A DNA stretch of 64,000 nucleotides from Bacteroidota bacterium (GCA_018830105.1 JAHJTC010000002.1:1-64000), one strand, 5' to 3'. Positions 1 through 8,407 are shown, counted from the first letter of the stretch. Notes: a model not told the origin generated them from the letters alone. Translations and numbers: made by a program.

Positions 1-34
1 AAACGGAGGGGCTCGATGCCCCGACCGTTTTATT
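1..34. terminator. Rho-independent terminator-like hairpin at window edge
   Basis: The arms AAACGG and CCGTTT enclose a second stem (GGGGC with GCCCC) around a TCGAT loop, with a small asymmetric internal bulge. The stem ends in a short T run on the plus strand and an A run on the other side, so it could work in either direction. It probably ends a gene lying left of the window. No gene is visible between it and the insertion sequence. Confidence 0.6.
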
Positions 35-90
35 AACAATGGTATAAAGCTTTGCCATCGTTTTGTTGGGTAGCTCAAATGTAAGTGTTT

Positions 91-993
91 TTATTCTATG
101 CATTCCTGATTTCTTGTTTTATAATAGTTTTTCCATTTTCTATCTAATGGAATACTTTGATAATGTGCAGCTTGTGGTGTTAAATATGCAACGCTGCTGT
201 GTGGTCTGTCTTCGTTGTATGTGGTGATGATCTTTTTAAGGGCCTTATGGATCTCATCATAGTCTTTGAAAATCATTTGATTCAACCATTCATCTTTCAG
301 TATGCCGTTAACTCTTTCTGCTAGTGCGTTTTCGAGTGGGTCTCCATTTTCTGTCATGCTGATTTGAAAATGATACTTCTTCAAAATGCTTACATATTCA
401 TCACTGCAATACTGCACTCCCCGGTCTGAATGGTGATACACTCCTGATATTCCTTTGGGGAGTTGCCTGAGGGCCATCTTTAACGCCTTTACACTGTGCT
501 TGGCTTCTAATGTCTCTCCTAACGACCAGCCAACTATCTTTCTGGAATAAGCATCTGTTATCAAAGAAAGATAACAAAATCCTTGTGAACTGGATATGTA
601 GGTGATGTCGCTAACCCATACCTGATGTGCCTGTGTGGGTTCAATCCCCTGGATCAGATTGGGGTATTTTCTTAGCCAATGTTTACTCATTGTTGTATAT
701 ACATACTTCTTGCGTTTGCGAACTAATAGTCCGTTTTCTCTCAGAAATGCAAAGAATGAATCTCGTCCCATAAATAGCTCCTCTGGCAGCTGGGGTTGTA
801 TTTTTAACATCAGTTTACGCCCACCGATTCGGGGCATTTTCTTACGCTCCTTGATTATCATTTGTAAGATGATCTCTTCTTTGACTACTTCTTTGTAATT
901 GTACTTAATGCGTTGATAATATGCTTGTCTGCTCTTGCCAAACAGTTCGCAAAGTGTGCTCATATCGCTATGTGCTTCTGCTTCGCGCAGCAT
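91..993 (-). CDS. IS3-family transposase OrfB (DDE integrase domain)
   Basis: This is the catalytic half of an IS3-family transposase (300 aa from the ATG). It has an N-terminal HTH_21-like region, then an rve integrase core. The DDE triad is visible as WVSDIT, HHSDRGVQ and the Glu in ENALAERVNG. The family normally makes the active protein as an OrfAB fusion by -1 frameshifting. Here the orfB frame is open upstream of its ATG, reading V-W-S-Q-A-V-T, back to the AAAAAAG heptamer in orfA, so the isolated ATG product may be a minor form. The gene is full length with no internal stops. Confidence 0.93.
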   Translation of the reverse strand: MLREAEAHSDMSTLCELFGKSRQAYYQRIKYNYKEVVKEEIILQMIIKERKKMPRIGGRKLMLKIQPQLPEELFMGRDSFFAFLRENGLLVRKRKKYVYTTMSKHWLRKYPNLIQGIEPTQAHQVWVSDITYISSSQGFCYLSLITDAYSRKIVGWSLGETLEAKHSVKALKMALRQLPKGISGVYHHSDRGVQYCSDEYVSILKKYHFQISMTENGDPLENALAERVNGILKDEWLNQMIFKDYDEIHKALKKIITTYNEDRPHSSVAYLTPQAAHYQSIPLDRKWKNYYKTRNQECIE

Positions 994-995
994 CG

Positions 996-1364
996 TTACT
1001 GCTTGGCTCCAGACTTTTTTCGGATTGATATCTTTAGCTCTTCTTCTGCTATATCTATCAGCGTATTGAGCGCTTTGGTTCGTAGCTTTTCATATTCCAG
1101 CTCTTGCTCAAGCGTTTTTAGCTTCTGCTCCAGTTCTCGCTCTTGTCGGGGTTTTTTGATTTCTTTGGTCACTTGGTTATTAACTTTTATTTGTGCTTCT
1201 GTTGGATAACTCAGGCCAAATTTACGCATCCAGTTCATAATACATGAGTTCCCTCTAACTCCGTACTTCTGCATCAGGTCCTTTTTGCTTATCGAACTCT
1301 GAAGGTACTCCTGGACAATCTTGTATTTAAGTTCGTCCGGAAATTGATTTACTTTTCTTTTCAT
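996..1364 (-). CDS. IS3-family transposase OrfA (HTH DNA-binding subunit)
   Basis: The 122-aa protein has an N-terminal helix-turn-helix (around residues 10-45), which recognises the element ends, followed by a heptad Leu/Glu-rich coiled coil (about 65-100), the usual OrfA multimerisation zipper. Near its end the codons CGA AAA AAG form an A AAA AAG slippery heptamer, so a fraction of ribosomes should shift -1 into orfB. The orfA stop lies just upstream of the orfB ATG, with 2 nt between them. Confidence 0.9.
   Translation of the reverse strand: MKRKVNQFPDELKYKIVQEYLQSSISKKDLMQKYGVRGNSCIMNWMRKFGLSYPTEAQIKVNNQVTKEIKKPRQERELEQKLKTLEQELEYEKLRTKALNTLIDIAEEELKISIRKKSGAKQ
1014..1020 (-). promoter_or_regulatory. 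Programmed -1 ribosomal frameshift site (A AAA AAG)
   Basis: Read on the minus strand in the orfA frame, the sequence is CGA AAA AAG, a canonical X XXY YYZ slippery heptamer. Shifting back one base enters the orfB frame (GTC TGG AGC ...), which runs without a stop into the orfB ATG at 993. This is the standard IS3-family mechanism for making OrfAB transposase. Confidence 0.85.
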
Positions 1365-1450
1365 ATTCCTGTTTTAAGTTTACTTTTTCTGTAAACCTAT
1401 TTCAGGACAAGACAAGTATTGAACTTCGACTTTCGACCTTCTGACCTTCG

Positions 1451-1495
1451 ACCTTCGACCTTCAGACCTTCGACCTTCAGACCTTCGACCTTCAG
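1451..1495. repeat. Three perfect 15-bp tandem repeats
   Basis: The unit ACCTTCGACCTTCAG occurs three times without change. It is flanked on the left by degenerate CTTCGAC/CTGACC units from about 1425 and on the right by two copies of CATCAACCCATAA (about 1498-1527). The array has no coding capacity. It lies between the insertion sequence and the oxidase operon. Confidence 0.9.
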
Positions 1496-1550
1496 ACCAT
1501 CAACCCATAAACTCATCAACCCATAACTTTTTTACCTTTAGTTTGTTTTT

Positions 1551-1569
1551 ATTTAGATTTAATCTAAAT
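1551..1569. promoter_or_regulatory. 19-bp perfect dyad upstream of the oxidase operon
   Basis: ATTTAGATT-T-AATCTAAAT is a perfect palindrome with a one-base centre, 48 nt before the sco start. The length and symmetry fit an operator for a dimeric repressor, and the sequence recalls metal-regulator (Fur/DtxR-type) boxes. A related dyad with the same ATTTAGA and TCTAAAT half-sites lies at 24774-24799. The regulator is not identified. Confidence 0.45.
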
Positions 1570-1616
1570 TAGCGGCCTGATTGGGTAGCACATAAATCAA
1601 ACACAAATTAAACATA

Positions 1617-2405
1617 ATGAGATTCTTACGTTTTTTTAATGGGGCTGGTTTGGGGCTTTTAATCCTTTTTGCTGGTCTTTTTTCAACACTTCAGGCAGCT
1701 GAAGAGCTCGGAGTTTACGAAAGATTGGATCAATATATTCAGGATGATATCGTTTTCACCGATGAAAATTTTAATCAGATCAATATCAAAAATGCCATCG
1801 ATAAACCTACAATCATTGCGATGGTTTACTATGAATGCCCGGGAATTTGCACTCCTTTATTGAATGGTCTGGCTGATGTGATGAAGAAATCTGATTTGGA
1901 ACTCGGCGAAGATTATCAGGTATTTACAATCAGCTTTTCGCATGCGGAAAAGACTGTTTTGGCTCAGCGCAAAAAGAAAACCTACACCAAGCTGGTTGGA
2001 AAAGGCGATCTTGAAAACGGCTGGCATTTTTTCACCGGTGACAGTTTGAATATCGACAGATTTCTCGACAATATTGGTTACAAGGTCAAGCAGGAAGGCG
2101 AAGAGTTTATCCATCCCGCCACTTTGGTTGTCATTAGTCCCGAAGGAAAAATTACACGTTATCTGCATGGCACGGATTACTTGCCATTCGATATGAAAAT
2201 GGCCATCGTTGAGGCCGGGATGGAGCGTTCGGGGCCAACGATCAATAAAATTCTTGATTATTGCTTCAGCTATGACGCTGAAGGAAAAAAATATGTTTTT
2301 AATGTAACCAAAGTTTCCGGCAGCATCATCCTCATTTTGGCGCTGGTATTGCTTGGTTCATTGCTGTTATCTAATCGTAAAAAGAAAACCAATCACGCAC
2401 ATTAA
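1617..2405 (+). CDS. SCO1/SenC/PrrC family copper chaperone
   Basis: This is a thioredoxin-fold protein that delivers copper to the CuA site of cytochrome oxidase subunit II (262 aa). It has an N-terminal signal peptide (about 1-28), then the copper-binding CPGIC motif (Cys74 and Cys78) and the third ligand His at about 166 in EEFIHPA. A C-terminal membrane segment (about 232-255, followed by RKKK) anchors it, in contrast to the usual N-terminal anchor. It is the first gene of the oxidase operon, with the subunit I ATG 5 nt after its stop. A perfect dyad lies upstream. No other ATG start fits the signal peptide better. Confidence 0.9.
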   Translation: MRFLRFFNGAGLGLLILFAGLFSTLQAAEELGVYERLDQYIQDDIVFTDENFNQINIKNAIDKPTIIAMVYYECPGICTPLLNGLADVMKKSDLELGEDYQVFTISFSHAEKTVLAQRKKKTYTKLVGKGDLENGWHFFTGDSLNIDRFLDNIGYKVKQEGEEFIHPATLVVISPEGKITRYLHGTDYLPFDMKMAIVEAGMERSGPTINKILDYCFSYDAEGKKYVFNVTKVSGSIILILALVLLGSLLLSNRKKKTNHAH

Positions 2406-2409
2406 TTCT

Positions 2410-4041
2410 ATGACAAATACAGCATTGAGTTTAAATTATCTCCAGGCAAAGAAGGGAATTTTTTCCTGGATTTTCAGCGTTGACCACAAGCGGATTGCGC
2501 TGCTTTACCTGTATTCAATCGGTACATTTTTTCTGGTAGGCGTTACCCTGGGCGTTTTGATGCGTTTGGAGTTGCTTAATCCCGGCAAAGATATTATGGA
2601 GGCCCAAACCTACAACCAGGTGTTTACAATGCATGGGGTAATCATGATATTTTTGTTTATCATTCCGAGTATTCCTGCAGTATTTGGCAACTTCTTCCTG
2701 CCGATAATGCTCGGTACGGATGATGTTTCCTTTCCCCGATTGAACCTGCTTTCGTGGTGGATTTACATTATTGGTGCAATTATGGCACTTTCAACCCTGT
2801 TGTTTGGCGACGGACCCGCTGATACAGGCTGGACGTTTTATGCGCCATACAGTGTTAAAACCGGAACGAATGTTACGATGTCGGTGTTGGCAGCCTTTGT
2901 CCTTGGATTTTCTTCAATCCTCACCGGACTCAACTTTATTGTTACAATACACAGGTTGCGCACGCCGGGCATGTCATTTATGAAAATGCCCTTGTTTGCC
3001 TGGGCATTGTATGCAACATCCTGGATTCAGTTGCTCGCTACACCCATCATTGGTATCACCCTGCTTATGATTGTGGCTGAGCGTGTGTTTGGTGTCGGTT
3101 TGTTCGATCCCTCCATTGGTGGCGACCCAATCCTCTATCAGCATCTGTTCTGGATCTATTCGCATCCTGCCGTTTATATCATGGCATTGCCTGCCTTTGG
3201 TATTATTTCGGAGCTGCTGCCCACCTTTGCTAACCGCACCATTTTTGGTTACAAAGCCATTGCTTTTTCCTCCTTAGCGATCGCTTTTGTGGGTTATTTC
3301 GTGTGGGGCCATCATATGTTTACTTCAGGAATGAGTGGGCCGGCGCGAATTATATTTTCTATCATGACGTTTTTGGTAGCCATCCCTACCGCTATTAAGG
3401 TGTTTAACTGGGTGGCCACGCTTTACAAAGGCTCAATAGATGTGCAACCGCCCTTGCTTTATGCGCTGGGTTTTATTTTTCAGTTTATGATTGGTGGACT
3501 TTCCGGACTGGTATTGGGCGCACTGGCTGCTGATATTCATTTGCACGACACTTATTTTGTTGTCGGACACTTTCATTACGTCATGTTTGGCGGAACAGGT
3601 TTTGCCTTTTTTGGAGCAATTCATTATTGGTATCCAAAAATCTGGGGCAGGATGTATAACAAACTGGTCGCTAATATTGCTTTTTTTATCCTCTTCATTG
3701 GATTTAATACGCTTTATTTTCCCATGATGATAGTTGGCCTGATGGGAATGCCCCGCCGTTACTATGATTATTTGCCCGAGTTTCACTTGCCCAATATGAT
3801 CAGCACCTATGGATCATGGATTTTGGCCACCGGCTTGCTGCTTATGCTTGGGAATTTGATTGCGGGATCCCGCAGGAAAAGGGAGCATATCGACAGAAAC
3901 TATTGGAAAACAGGGATCACACTGGAGTGGCAAACACTCTCGCCACCACCGGTTTCCAACTTTGACCGCATGCCTGTTTTGCCAAAAGACGGCCCTTATG
4001 ATTATGACCATAAACCTGAAATTAAAGAGAAGGAAGACTAA
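2410..4041 (+). CDS. ctaD: Cytochrome c oxidase subunit I
   Basis: This is the catalytic heme-copper oxidase subunit, with about 12 membrane helices, that reduces O2 to water. Numbered from the chosen ATG (543 aa), the visible ligands are His75 in TMHGVIM (low-spin heme), the CuB ligand His252 in SHPAVY with the cross-linking Tyr256, His301/302 in WGHHMF (CuB), and His387/His389 in VGHFHY. A longer frame from 2353 would overlap sco and add 19 poorly conserved residues, so the ATG at 2410 is preferred. Subunit III follows after 2 nt. This is an A-family oxidase, here part of a caa3-type complex. Confidence 0.96.
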   Translation: MTNTALSLNYLQAKKGIFSWIFSVDHKRIALLYLYSIGTFFLVGVTLGVLMRLELLNPGKDIMEAQTYNQVFTMHGVIMIFLFIIPSIPAVFGNFFLPIMLGTDDVSFPRLNLLSWWIYIIGAIMALSTLLFGDGPADTGWTFYAPYSVKTGTNVTMSVLAAFVLGFSSILTGLNFIVTIHRLRTPGMSFMKMPLFAWALYATSWIQLLATPIIGITLLMIVAERVFGVGLFDPSIGGDPILYQHLFWIYSHPAVYIMALPAFGIISELLPTFANRTIFGYKAIAFSSLAIAFVGYFVWGHHMFTSGMSGPARIIFSIMTFLVAIPTAIKVFNWVATLYKGSIDVQPPLLYALGFIFQFMIGGLSGLVLGALAADIHLHDTYFVVGHFHYVMFGGTGFAFFGAIHYWYPKIWGRMYNKLVANIAFFILFIGFNTLYFPMMIVGLMGMPRRYYDYLPEFHLPNMISTYGSWILATGLLLMLGNLIAGSRRKREHIDRNYWKTGITLEWQTLSPPPVSNFDRMPVLPKDGPYDYDHKPEIKEKED

Positions 4042-4043
4042 TT

Positions 4044-4673
4044 ATGGAACACACAGCAGGATTTAGTCTGCCCAATTCGGGGCACAACAGAGATGCTGAG
4101 GCCTCAAAAATGGGGATGTGGCTCTTTTTATTCACCGAGCTGTTGCTTTTTGGCGGCTTGTTTATCGTGTATATGGTTTACCGTAGCCTGAACCCGGAAG
4201 CCTTTTTGCTGGCATCTTTTGAATTGGATGTTACTTTGGGAACCTTCAATACGGTTGTGTTGCTCGTAAGTAGTATGACCATTGCCATGTCGATCACTGC
4301 GATTCAAAAAGGCAATAGCAAGCTTTCGATACAGCTGCTTGTCGTTACTTTAGTTGCTGCTACCGTCTTTTTGATTGTAAAATACTTCGAATGGTCATCT
4401 AAGATTCATCACGGATTGTTTCCCGGACAGGAGTTGTATGCCAGTCTGCCTCCCGGCGAAAGCTTGTTCTTTTTCCTGTACTTTTTTATGACCGGACTGC
4501 ATGCCCTGCATATTATCATCGGCGGCATTATCATTGGTGTTGTCGTTTATCGTACCCGAAAAGGATTGATTAGCAGTGAGAAATATACACTTACCGAAAA
4601 TGCCGGATTGTATTGGCACCTTGTCGATTTAATCTGGATTTATCTTTTTCCTTTGTTTTACCTCATCCATTAA
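4044..4673 (+). CDS. ctaE: Cytochrome c oxidase subunit III
   Basis: The protein has 209 aa and five predicted membrane helices, which is the short bacterial form of subunit III. Family-typical features are KMGMWLFLFTELLLF near the N-terminus, the FFLYFFMTGLHALHI stretch with conserved histidines, and the C-terminal YWHLVDLIWIYLFPLFYL. It stabilises the catalytic core and the proton-uptake path. It lies between subunits I and IV in a tight operon. Confidence 0.95.
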   Translation: MEHTAGFSLPNSGHNRDAEASKMGMWLFLFTELLLFGGLFIVYMVYRSLNPEAFLLASFELDVTLGTFNTVVLLVSSMTIAMSITAIQKGNSKLSIQLLVVTLVAATVFLIVKYFEWSSKIHHGLFPGQELYASLPPGESLFFFLYFFMTGLHALHIIIGGIIIGVVVYRTRKGLISSEKYTLTENAGLYWHLVDLIWIYLFPLFYLIH

Positions 4674-4685
4674 TGCGTTAAAATT

Positions 4686-5006
4686 ATGCGTGAAGATCAA
4701 AATAAAACCCCGGAGAACAAGCAGCAACAACTGCATATCACTTCCTACAAGGAACATTTTAGTACACTTGCAGCCCTTTTGTTGCTTACCGTTATCACTG
4801 TTGCAATATCTGTATTTGGTGCCGACCTGCGCAGTCTGTCAGTTTTTACCGCCCTGCTTATCGCAACGGTAAAAGTAATTGTGGTGGCCTATTATTTTAT
4901 GCACTTGAAATACGATACTAAAATTTATACCTGGCTGGTACTCATTGTTGTTGTACTTTTTGTGTCTTTTACTGTTTTGACCAGCATTGAATATTTAAAC
5001 CGTTAA
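4686..5006 (+). CDS. Cytochrome c oxidase subunit IV (prokaryotic type)
   Basis: This small hydrophobic protein (106 aa) has about three membrane helices and a basic, polar N-terminus of some 30 residues. The YYFMHLKYD motif is typical of the prokaryotic COX4/CtaF family, an accessory subunit of caa3- and bo-type oxidases. It is assigned from this motif and its position between subunits III and II. Sequence conservation in this family is weak outside the motif. Confidence 0.85.
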   Translation: MREDQNKTPENKQQQLHITSYKEHFSTLAALLLLTVITVAISVFGADLRSLSVFTALLIATVKVIVVAYYFMHLKYDTKIYTWLVLIVVVLFVSFTVLTSIEYLNR

Positions 5007-5012
5007 GAGAAT

Positions 5013-5924
5013 ATGAGAACAGGAGCTTCAACTTTTGCTGAAGGTGTCGATTTGTCGTTATACATTATTGCTGGTATTTCGATATTCTTCCTCATCGGAA
5101 TTACTGCAGTGATGATCTACTTTGTATTTCGCTACAGTAAAAAACGCAACCCCAAAGCCACGAATATCGAAGGCAGCAATACCCTTGAAGTGATCTGGAC
5201 AGTGATCCCGACGCTTCTAGTTATAGTCATGTTTTATTATGGATGGATGGGCTACAAGCCCATGAGAAACGTTCCGGATGATGCGATAGTAATAGAAGCC
5301 TATGGCCAGATGTGGAAATTCTCGTTTGAATATCCTGATGGTAAAGTTACCGATTCATTGGTGGTGCCTGTTAACAGACCCGTAAAGCTGAATCTTAACT
5401 CCAGGGATGTATTGCATAGCTTTTATATCCCGGCTTTCAGGGTAAAGGAAGATATGGTGCCCAACGGCGAAAACTACCTTTGGTTCGAACCAAATTTGCC
5501 AGGCCGTTACGATATATTATGTGCCGAATATTGTGGTCAGCTGCACTCTTATATGCTTTCGAGTATCACGGTAGTATCTGATGCCGAATACAATAGCTGG
5601 CTCACCAGTGCTCCAAGCATTACTGATGAGCATCCCGGGTTGAGCCTCCTGAAACAAAATGCCTGTCTCACTTGTCACTCTCAGGATGGAAGCAAAATAA
5701 TTGGCCCCTCGTTCAAGGGATTATTCGGGAAGACGGAAATAGTTGTGACAGATGGGCAGGAACGCGAAGTTACCGTTGATGAAACCTATATTACCCGCTC
5801 GATAAAAGAACCGAATGCAGATATCGTGCAGGGCTATATGAAAGGGCTGATGGTTTCGTACGCTGAGGTATTGAGTGACGAACAGATCGCAGAGATCATT
5901 GATTACATTAAAACACTGGAGTAA
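5013..5924 (+). CDS. ctaC: Cytochrome c oxidase subunit II fused to cytochrome c (caa3-type)
   Basis: The 303-aa protein has two membrane helices (about 15-40 and 60-78), a periplasmic cupredoxin domain and a C-terminal cytochrome c domain. CuA ligands are His135, Cys170, Glu172, Cys174, His178 and Met181. Heme c binds at CLTCH (Cys218, Cys221, His222). The fused cytochrome makes the enzyme caa3-type, so electrons can enter without a separate soluble cytochrome c. It carries no cleavable signal peptide or lipobox. In this operon subunit II comes after I, III and IV. ctaB follows after 1 nt. Confidence 0.95.
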   Translation: MRTGASTFAEGVDLSLYIIAGISIFFLIGITAVMIYFVFRYSKKRNPKATNIEGSNTLEVIWTVIPTLLVIVMFYYGWMGYKPMRNVPDDAIVIEAYGQMWKFSFEYPDGKVTDSLVVPVNRPVKLNLNSRDVLHSFYIPAFRVKEDMVPNGENYLWFEPNLPGRYDILCAEYCGQLHSYMLSSITVVSDAEYNSWLTSAPSITDEHPGLSLLKQNACLTCHSQDGSKIIGPSFKGLFGKTEIVVTDGQEREVTVDETYITRSIKEPNADIVQGYMKGLMVSYAEVLSDEQIAEIIDYIKTLE

Positions 5925-5925
5925 A

Positions 5926-6792
5926 ATGCTGAAAGAAAAACTCCTGCTGCTGGCTGAGCTGAGTAAGGTTAAAATCACATTTGCTGTGGCCTTAACGACT
6001 ATAGCCGGCTATTTGTTGGCCAACAAAAGCTTTGATTTGGGCTTGTTGTTGCCAACGATTGGAATTTTCATACTGGCTTGTGGATCTTCTGCCTTGAATC
6101 ACTTTCAGGACAGCGACCGCGATGGCCTGATGAAACGCACGCAGCACAGACCCATTCCGTCGGGAAGGATAAGTAAGAGTGCCACGCTCGCCATTGCTAT
6201 AGTCATGGCGGTGATTGGTTCGTTGATGATTTACCTGGGATCTGATTTTGTAGGTTTCCAGCTTGGTATTCTTGCGCTGATCTGGTACAATGGGATTTAT
6301 ACGCCGATGAAGAGAAAAACAGCTTTTGCCGTAATACCTGGTTCTGTTATTGGAGCCATTCCGCCAGTGGTTGGCTGGGTTGCCGGTGGCGGTGATGTTT
6401 TCGATCCACGTGCGCTGATACTGGCTTTTTTCTTTTTTATCTGGCAGGTTCCTCACTTTTGGCTGCTGATGCTCAAATACGGAAAAGAATACGAAAAGGC
6501 CGGCTATCCTTCCATCACCCAGATTTATAACGAACAGCAAATCAGGTTTATCACTTTTTTATGGACTTTCGCTACCGGTGTTTCTGCTTTGATGTTGCCA
6601 TTGTTCGGACTTACGCATCACGTAAGCATCACCCTGGTCATCCTTTTGGCTGTATTTTGGCTGGTTTTTATCTTTGCAGGACTGCTCAAAAAGCAAAGCT
6701 CACCGCTCAATCCGTTTTATTACTTTATGCGGATTAATTATTTCGTGCTGGTGATGATTATTGCGCTGGCTGTTGATCCGCTGCTCGGATAG
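5926..6792 (+). CDS. ctaB: Protoheme IX farnesyltransferase (heme O synthase)
   Basis: This is a UbiA-superfamily membrane prenyltransferase that converts heme b to heme O, the precursor of the heme a used by the oxidase encoded just upstream. The 288-aa protein shows the first Asp-rich motif with surrounding signature (NHFQDSDRDGLMKRT-HRP), the KRKTAFAVIPGSVIGAIPP segment and about eight or nine helices. The ATG at 5926, 1 nt after the subunit II stop, is preferred. An upstream extension into ctaC from 5875 would add 17 non-conserved residues. It is the last gene of the operon. No CtaA is seen nearby. Confidence 0.93.
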   Translation: MLKEKLLLLAELSKVKITFAVALTTIAGYLLANKSFDLGLLLPTIGIFILACGSSALNHFQDSDRDGLMKRTQHRPIPSGRISKSATLAIAIVMAVIGSLMIYLGSDFVGFQLGILALIWYNGIYTPMKRKTAFAVIPGSVIGAIPPVVGWVAGGGDVFDPRALILAFFFFIWQVPHFWLLMLKYGKEYEKAGYPSITQIYNEQQIRFITFLWTFATGVSALMLPLFGLTHHVSITLVILLAVFWLVFIFAGLLKKQSSPLNPFYYFMRINYFVLVMIIALAVDPLLG

Positions 6793-6939
6793 CCCATAGC
6801 TGAAATTACTGATAGACGTGTTTTTTAAAGAGTAGATTATTTACTCGGTGTTATCGCGTGTTAAATTCCTGACATCGCTCATCTACCTTAATCCGAACAT
6901 TAGTTGCTGCTTGGTTGTTATAATGGCTAAATACTACAA

Positions 6940-7245
6940 ATGACTGTAAACGATTTTCAATTTACCACAACTGATTCCGGCGGCATGTTTTATCTGGGTG
7001 ATGCATCTGCTCCTGACGCCTATATTTCATACACCACAATTGATTCAAACCTTATTTCGATCGATCACACTGTAGTAAAACCTGAGCTTGGCGGGCAGGG
7101 AATTGCTAAAAAACTGGTGAAAAAGATTATTGATCTGGCCATTGGCGAAAAATACAAAATAATCCCTGTTTGCAGTTATGCCAGCGCCTTTTTTGAGAAA
7201 AACAAGGAATATCAATACTTGCTGGCACCTGAGCAAGGGATTTAG
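6940..7245 (+). CDS. Small GNAT-like N-acetyltransferase (COG2388 type)
   Basis: This 101-aa protein resembles the minimal GNAT fold of the YidJ/Gtn1 type. The acetyl-CoA loop is visible as VKPELGGQGIAKKLV (around residues 46-60), and the YASAFFEKNKEY motif near the C-terminus is typical of the family. The substrate is unknown. It stands alone, 147 nt after ctaB. These small GNATs are common in Bacteroidota and their roles are mostly uncharacterised. Confidence 0.8.
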   Translation: MTVNDFQFTTTDSGGMFYLGDASAPDAYISYTTIDSNLISIDHTVVKPELGGQGIAKKLVKKIIDLAIGEKYKIIPVCSYASAFFEKNKEYQYLLAPEQGI

Positions 7246-7288
7246 TGGATAGAAATAGTTAATTTTGCCGTCAATAAGTGAATAATTT

Positions 7289-7639
7289 ATGCGCTGGATG
7301 AAGTTCTCTATCGGCTTGTTTTTTACCGGAATTGGTGTATTAGGCGCCTTTTTGCCTGTATTGCCATCAACGGTATTTTTTATCACAGCAGCCTATTTTT
7401 TTAGTCAGAGTTCCGAAAAAGCAGAACACTGGTTGCTGAACCATCCGCGATTTGGCCCTCCGGTTGTTAAGTGGCGCGAAGAACGTGCCATTTCGCGTCC
7501 CGCAAAAGTTTTGGCCACGAGTGGCATTTCGGTTAGCGGAGTGATCATCTATCTCGCTGAACTTCCGCTGATTGCCATGGGATTCTCTTTTGCAGTGCTG
7601 ATTGGCAGTTTAGTTTATATCCTTACCAGACCATCGTGA
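7289..7639 (+). CDS. DUF454 (YbaN-like) inner membrane protein
   Basis: This 116-aa protein has two or three hydrophobic segments. The N-terminal GxGxxGAFLPVLPSTVFF motif, followed by AAYFFSQSSEKAEHWLLNHPRFGP, is diagnostic of the DUF454/YbaN family. The biochemical function is unknown. It starts 43 nt after the GNAT gene and may share its transcript. Confidence 0.85.
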   Translation: MRWMKFSIGLFFTGIGVLGAFLPVLPSTVFFITAAYFFSQSSEKAEHWLLNHPRFGPPVVKWREERAISRPAKVLATSGISVSGVIIYLAELPLIAMGFSFAVLIGSLVYILTRPS

Positions 7640-7705
7640 TCGCTTAACTGCCCTGCGAAACCGCAATTTTTAATCATGAATCTTCATCCGATGGCGAATA
7701 ATTCC

Positions 7706-8407
7706 TTAAATAGTCCATCCAAAATACCAGCTTGTGTAGGCAAACAAAGCCACATAAATCAAAGCTGGTAACAAGTTGAGCATCTTTATCTGTGCCACTT
7801 TCAGTATGTTTAAGGCCAAACCCAGCAACAATACACCACCCGTAGCCGATATTTCGGCAATAAGTTGTTCCGGGAAAAAAGTGCCAAACCAAAAAGCGAA
7901 AAGCGTTAGGCTTGCCTGATAAATAAACAAGGGCACAGCCGAAAATAAAACGCCAATCCCGAGCCCGGAAGCCAGTGCAACGGAAGAAATGCCATCCATC
8001 ACCGACTTCAGATAGTACAGTTCCGGTTTGCCGCCCATGCCTTCTTCAATAGCGCCCAATACCGTCATCGAACCCATGCAGTACAACAAAAAAGCCGTTA
8101 GCAAGCCTTCGTTAAAGCGTTTGCTGCCAATATGTAATTTTTTGGCCAAACGTGATGCCAGTCCATCAAAATAGGTTTCGAGTTTTAATAATTCACCGGT
8201 CAGGCCGCCGGCAATCAGGCTTAGCACAACAATTAACCAGGAATTTGCTCCTAAAGCCATTTTCATGCCCAAGGCAAGCGTAAACAAACCTATCGCCTGA
8301 AAAATTATAGCAACAAAACGCTGCGGCAAGCGGGTGTGAAACAACAAACCCAACAGGCTGCCAGCCACTACTGCTAAAACATTGATTAAAGTTCCGCTTA
8401 TGATCAT
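7706..8407 (-). CDS. DUF554 family membrane protein
   Basis: This is a hydrophobic 233-aa protein with about seven membrane helices and the family-typical G-T-L-I-N N-terminus (MIISGTLINVLAVVAG). The central MGSMTVLGAIEEG and VMDGISSVALASGLGIG segments are also characteristic. The family is annotated as a possible transporter (E. coli YqgA-like), with no established substrate. It is transcribed toward DUF454. The upstream methyltransferase gene ends 27 nt before its start on the same strand, so the two are probably co-transcribed. Confidence 0.85.
   Translation of the reverse strand: MIISGTLINVLAVVAGSLLGLLFHTRLPQRFVAIIFQAIGLFTLALGMKMALGANSWLIVVLSLIAGGLTGELLKLETYFDGLASRLAKKLHIGSKRFNEGLLTAFLLYCMGSMTVLGAIEEGMGGKPELYYLKSVMDGISSVALASGLGIGVLFSAVPLFIYQASLTLFAFWFGTFFPEQLIAEISATGGVLLLGLALNILKVAQIKMLNLLPALIYVALFAYTSWYFGWTI

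Larger units (their letters stand above)
60..1415 (-). mobile_element. IS3-family insertion sequence (approximate ends)
   Basis: This is a complete-looking IS3-group element with two overlapping-phase genes, orfA and orfB, on the minus strand, about 1.35 kb in all. The orfA-side end reads TGTCCTGAAATAGG inward and the orfB-side end probably starts near position 64 with TGTTGGG. The two ends match only weakly, and no convincing target duplication could be seen, so the boundaries are approximate. Both reading frames are intact and the frameshift signal is canonical, so the element may be active. Confidence 0.7.

Noticed and set aside
1425..1530. CRISPR array
   Set aside because: The repeats are 15 bp, contiguous, with no spacers and no cas genes nearby.
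2353..2409. A longer N-terminus of cytochrome oxidase subunit I
   Set aside because: It overlaps the sco gene by about 50 nt and adds 19 residues that do not look like the family. The ATG at 2410 gives the normal start.
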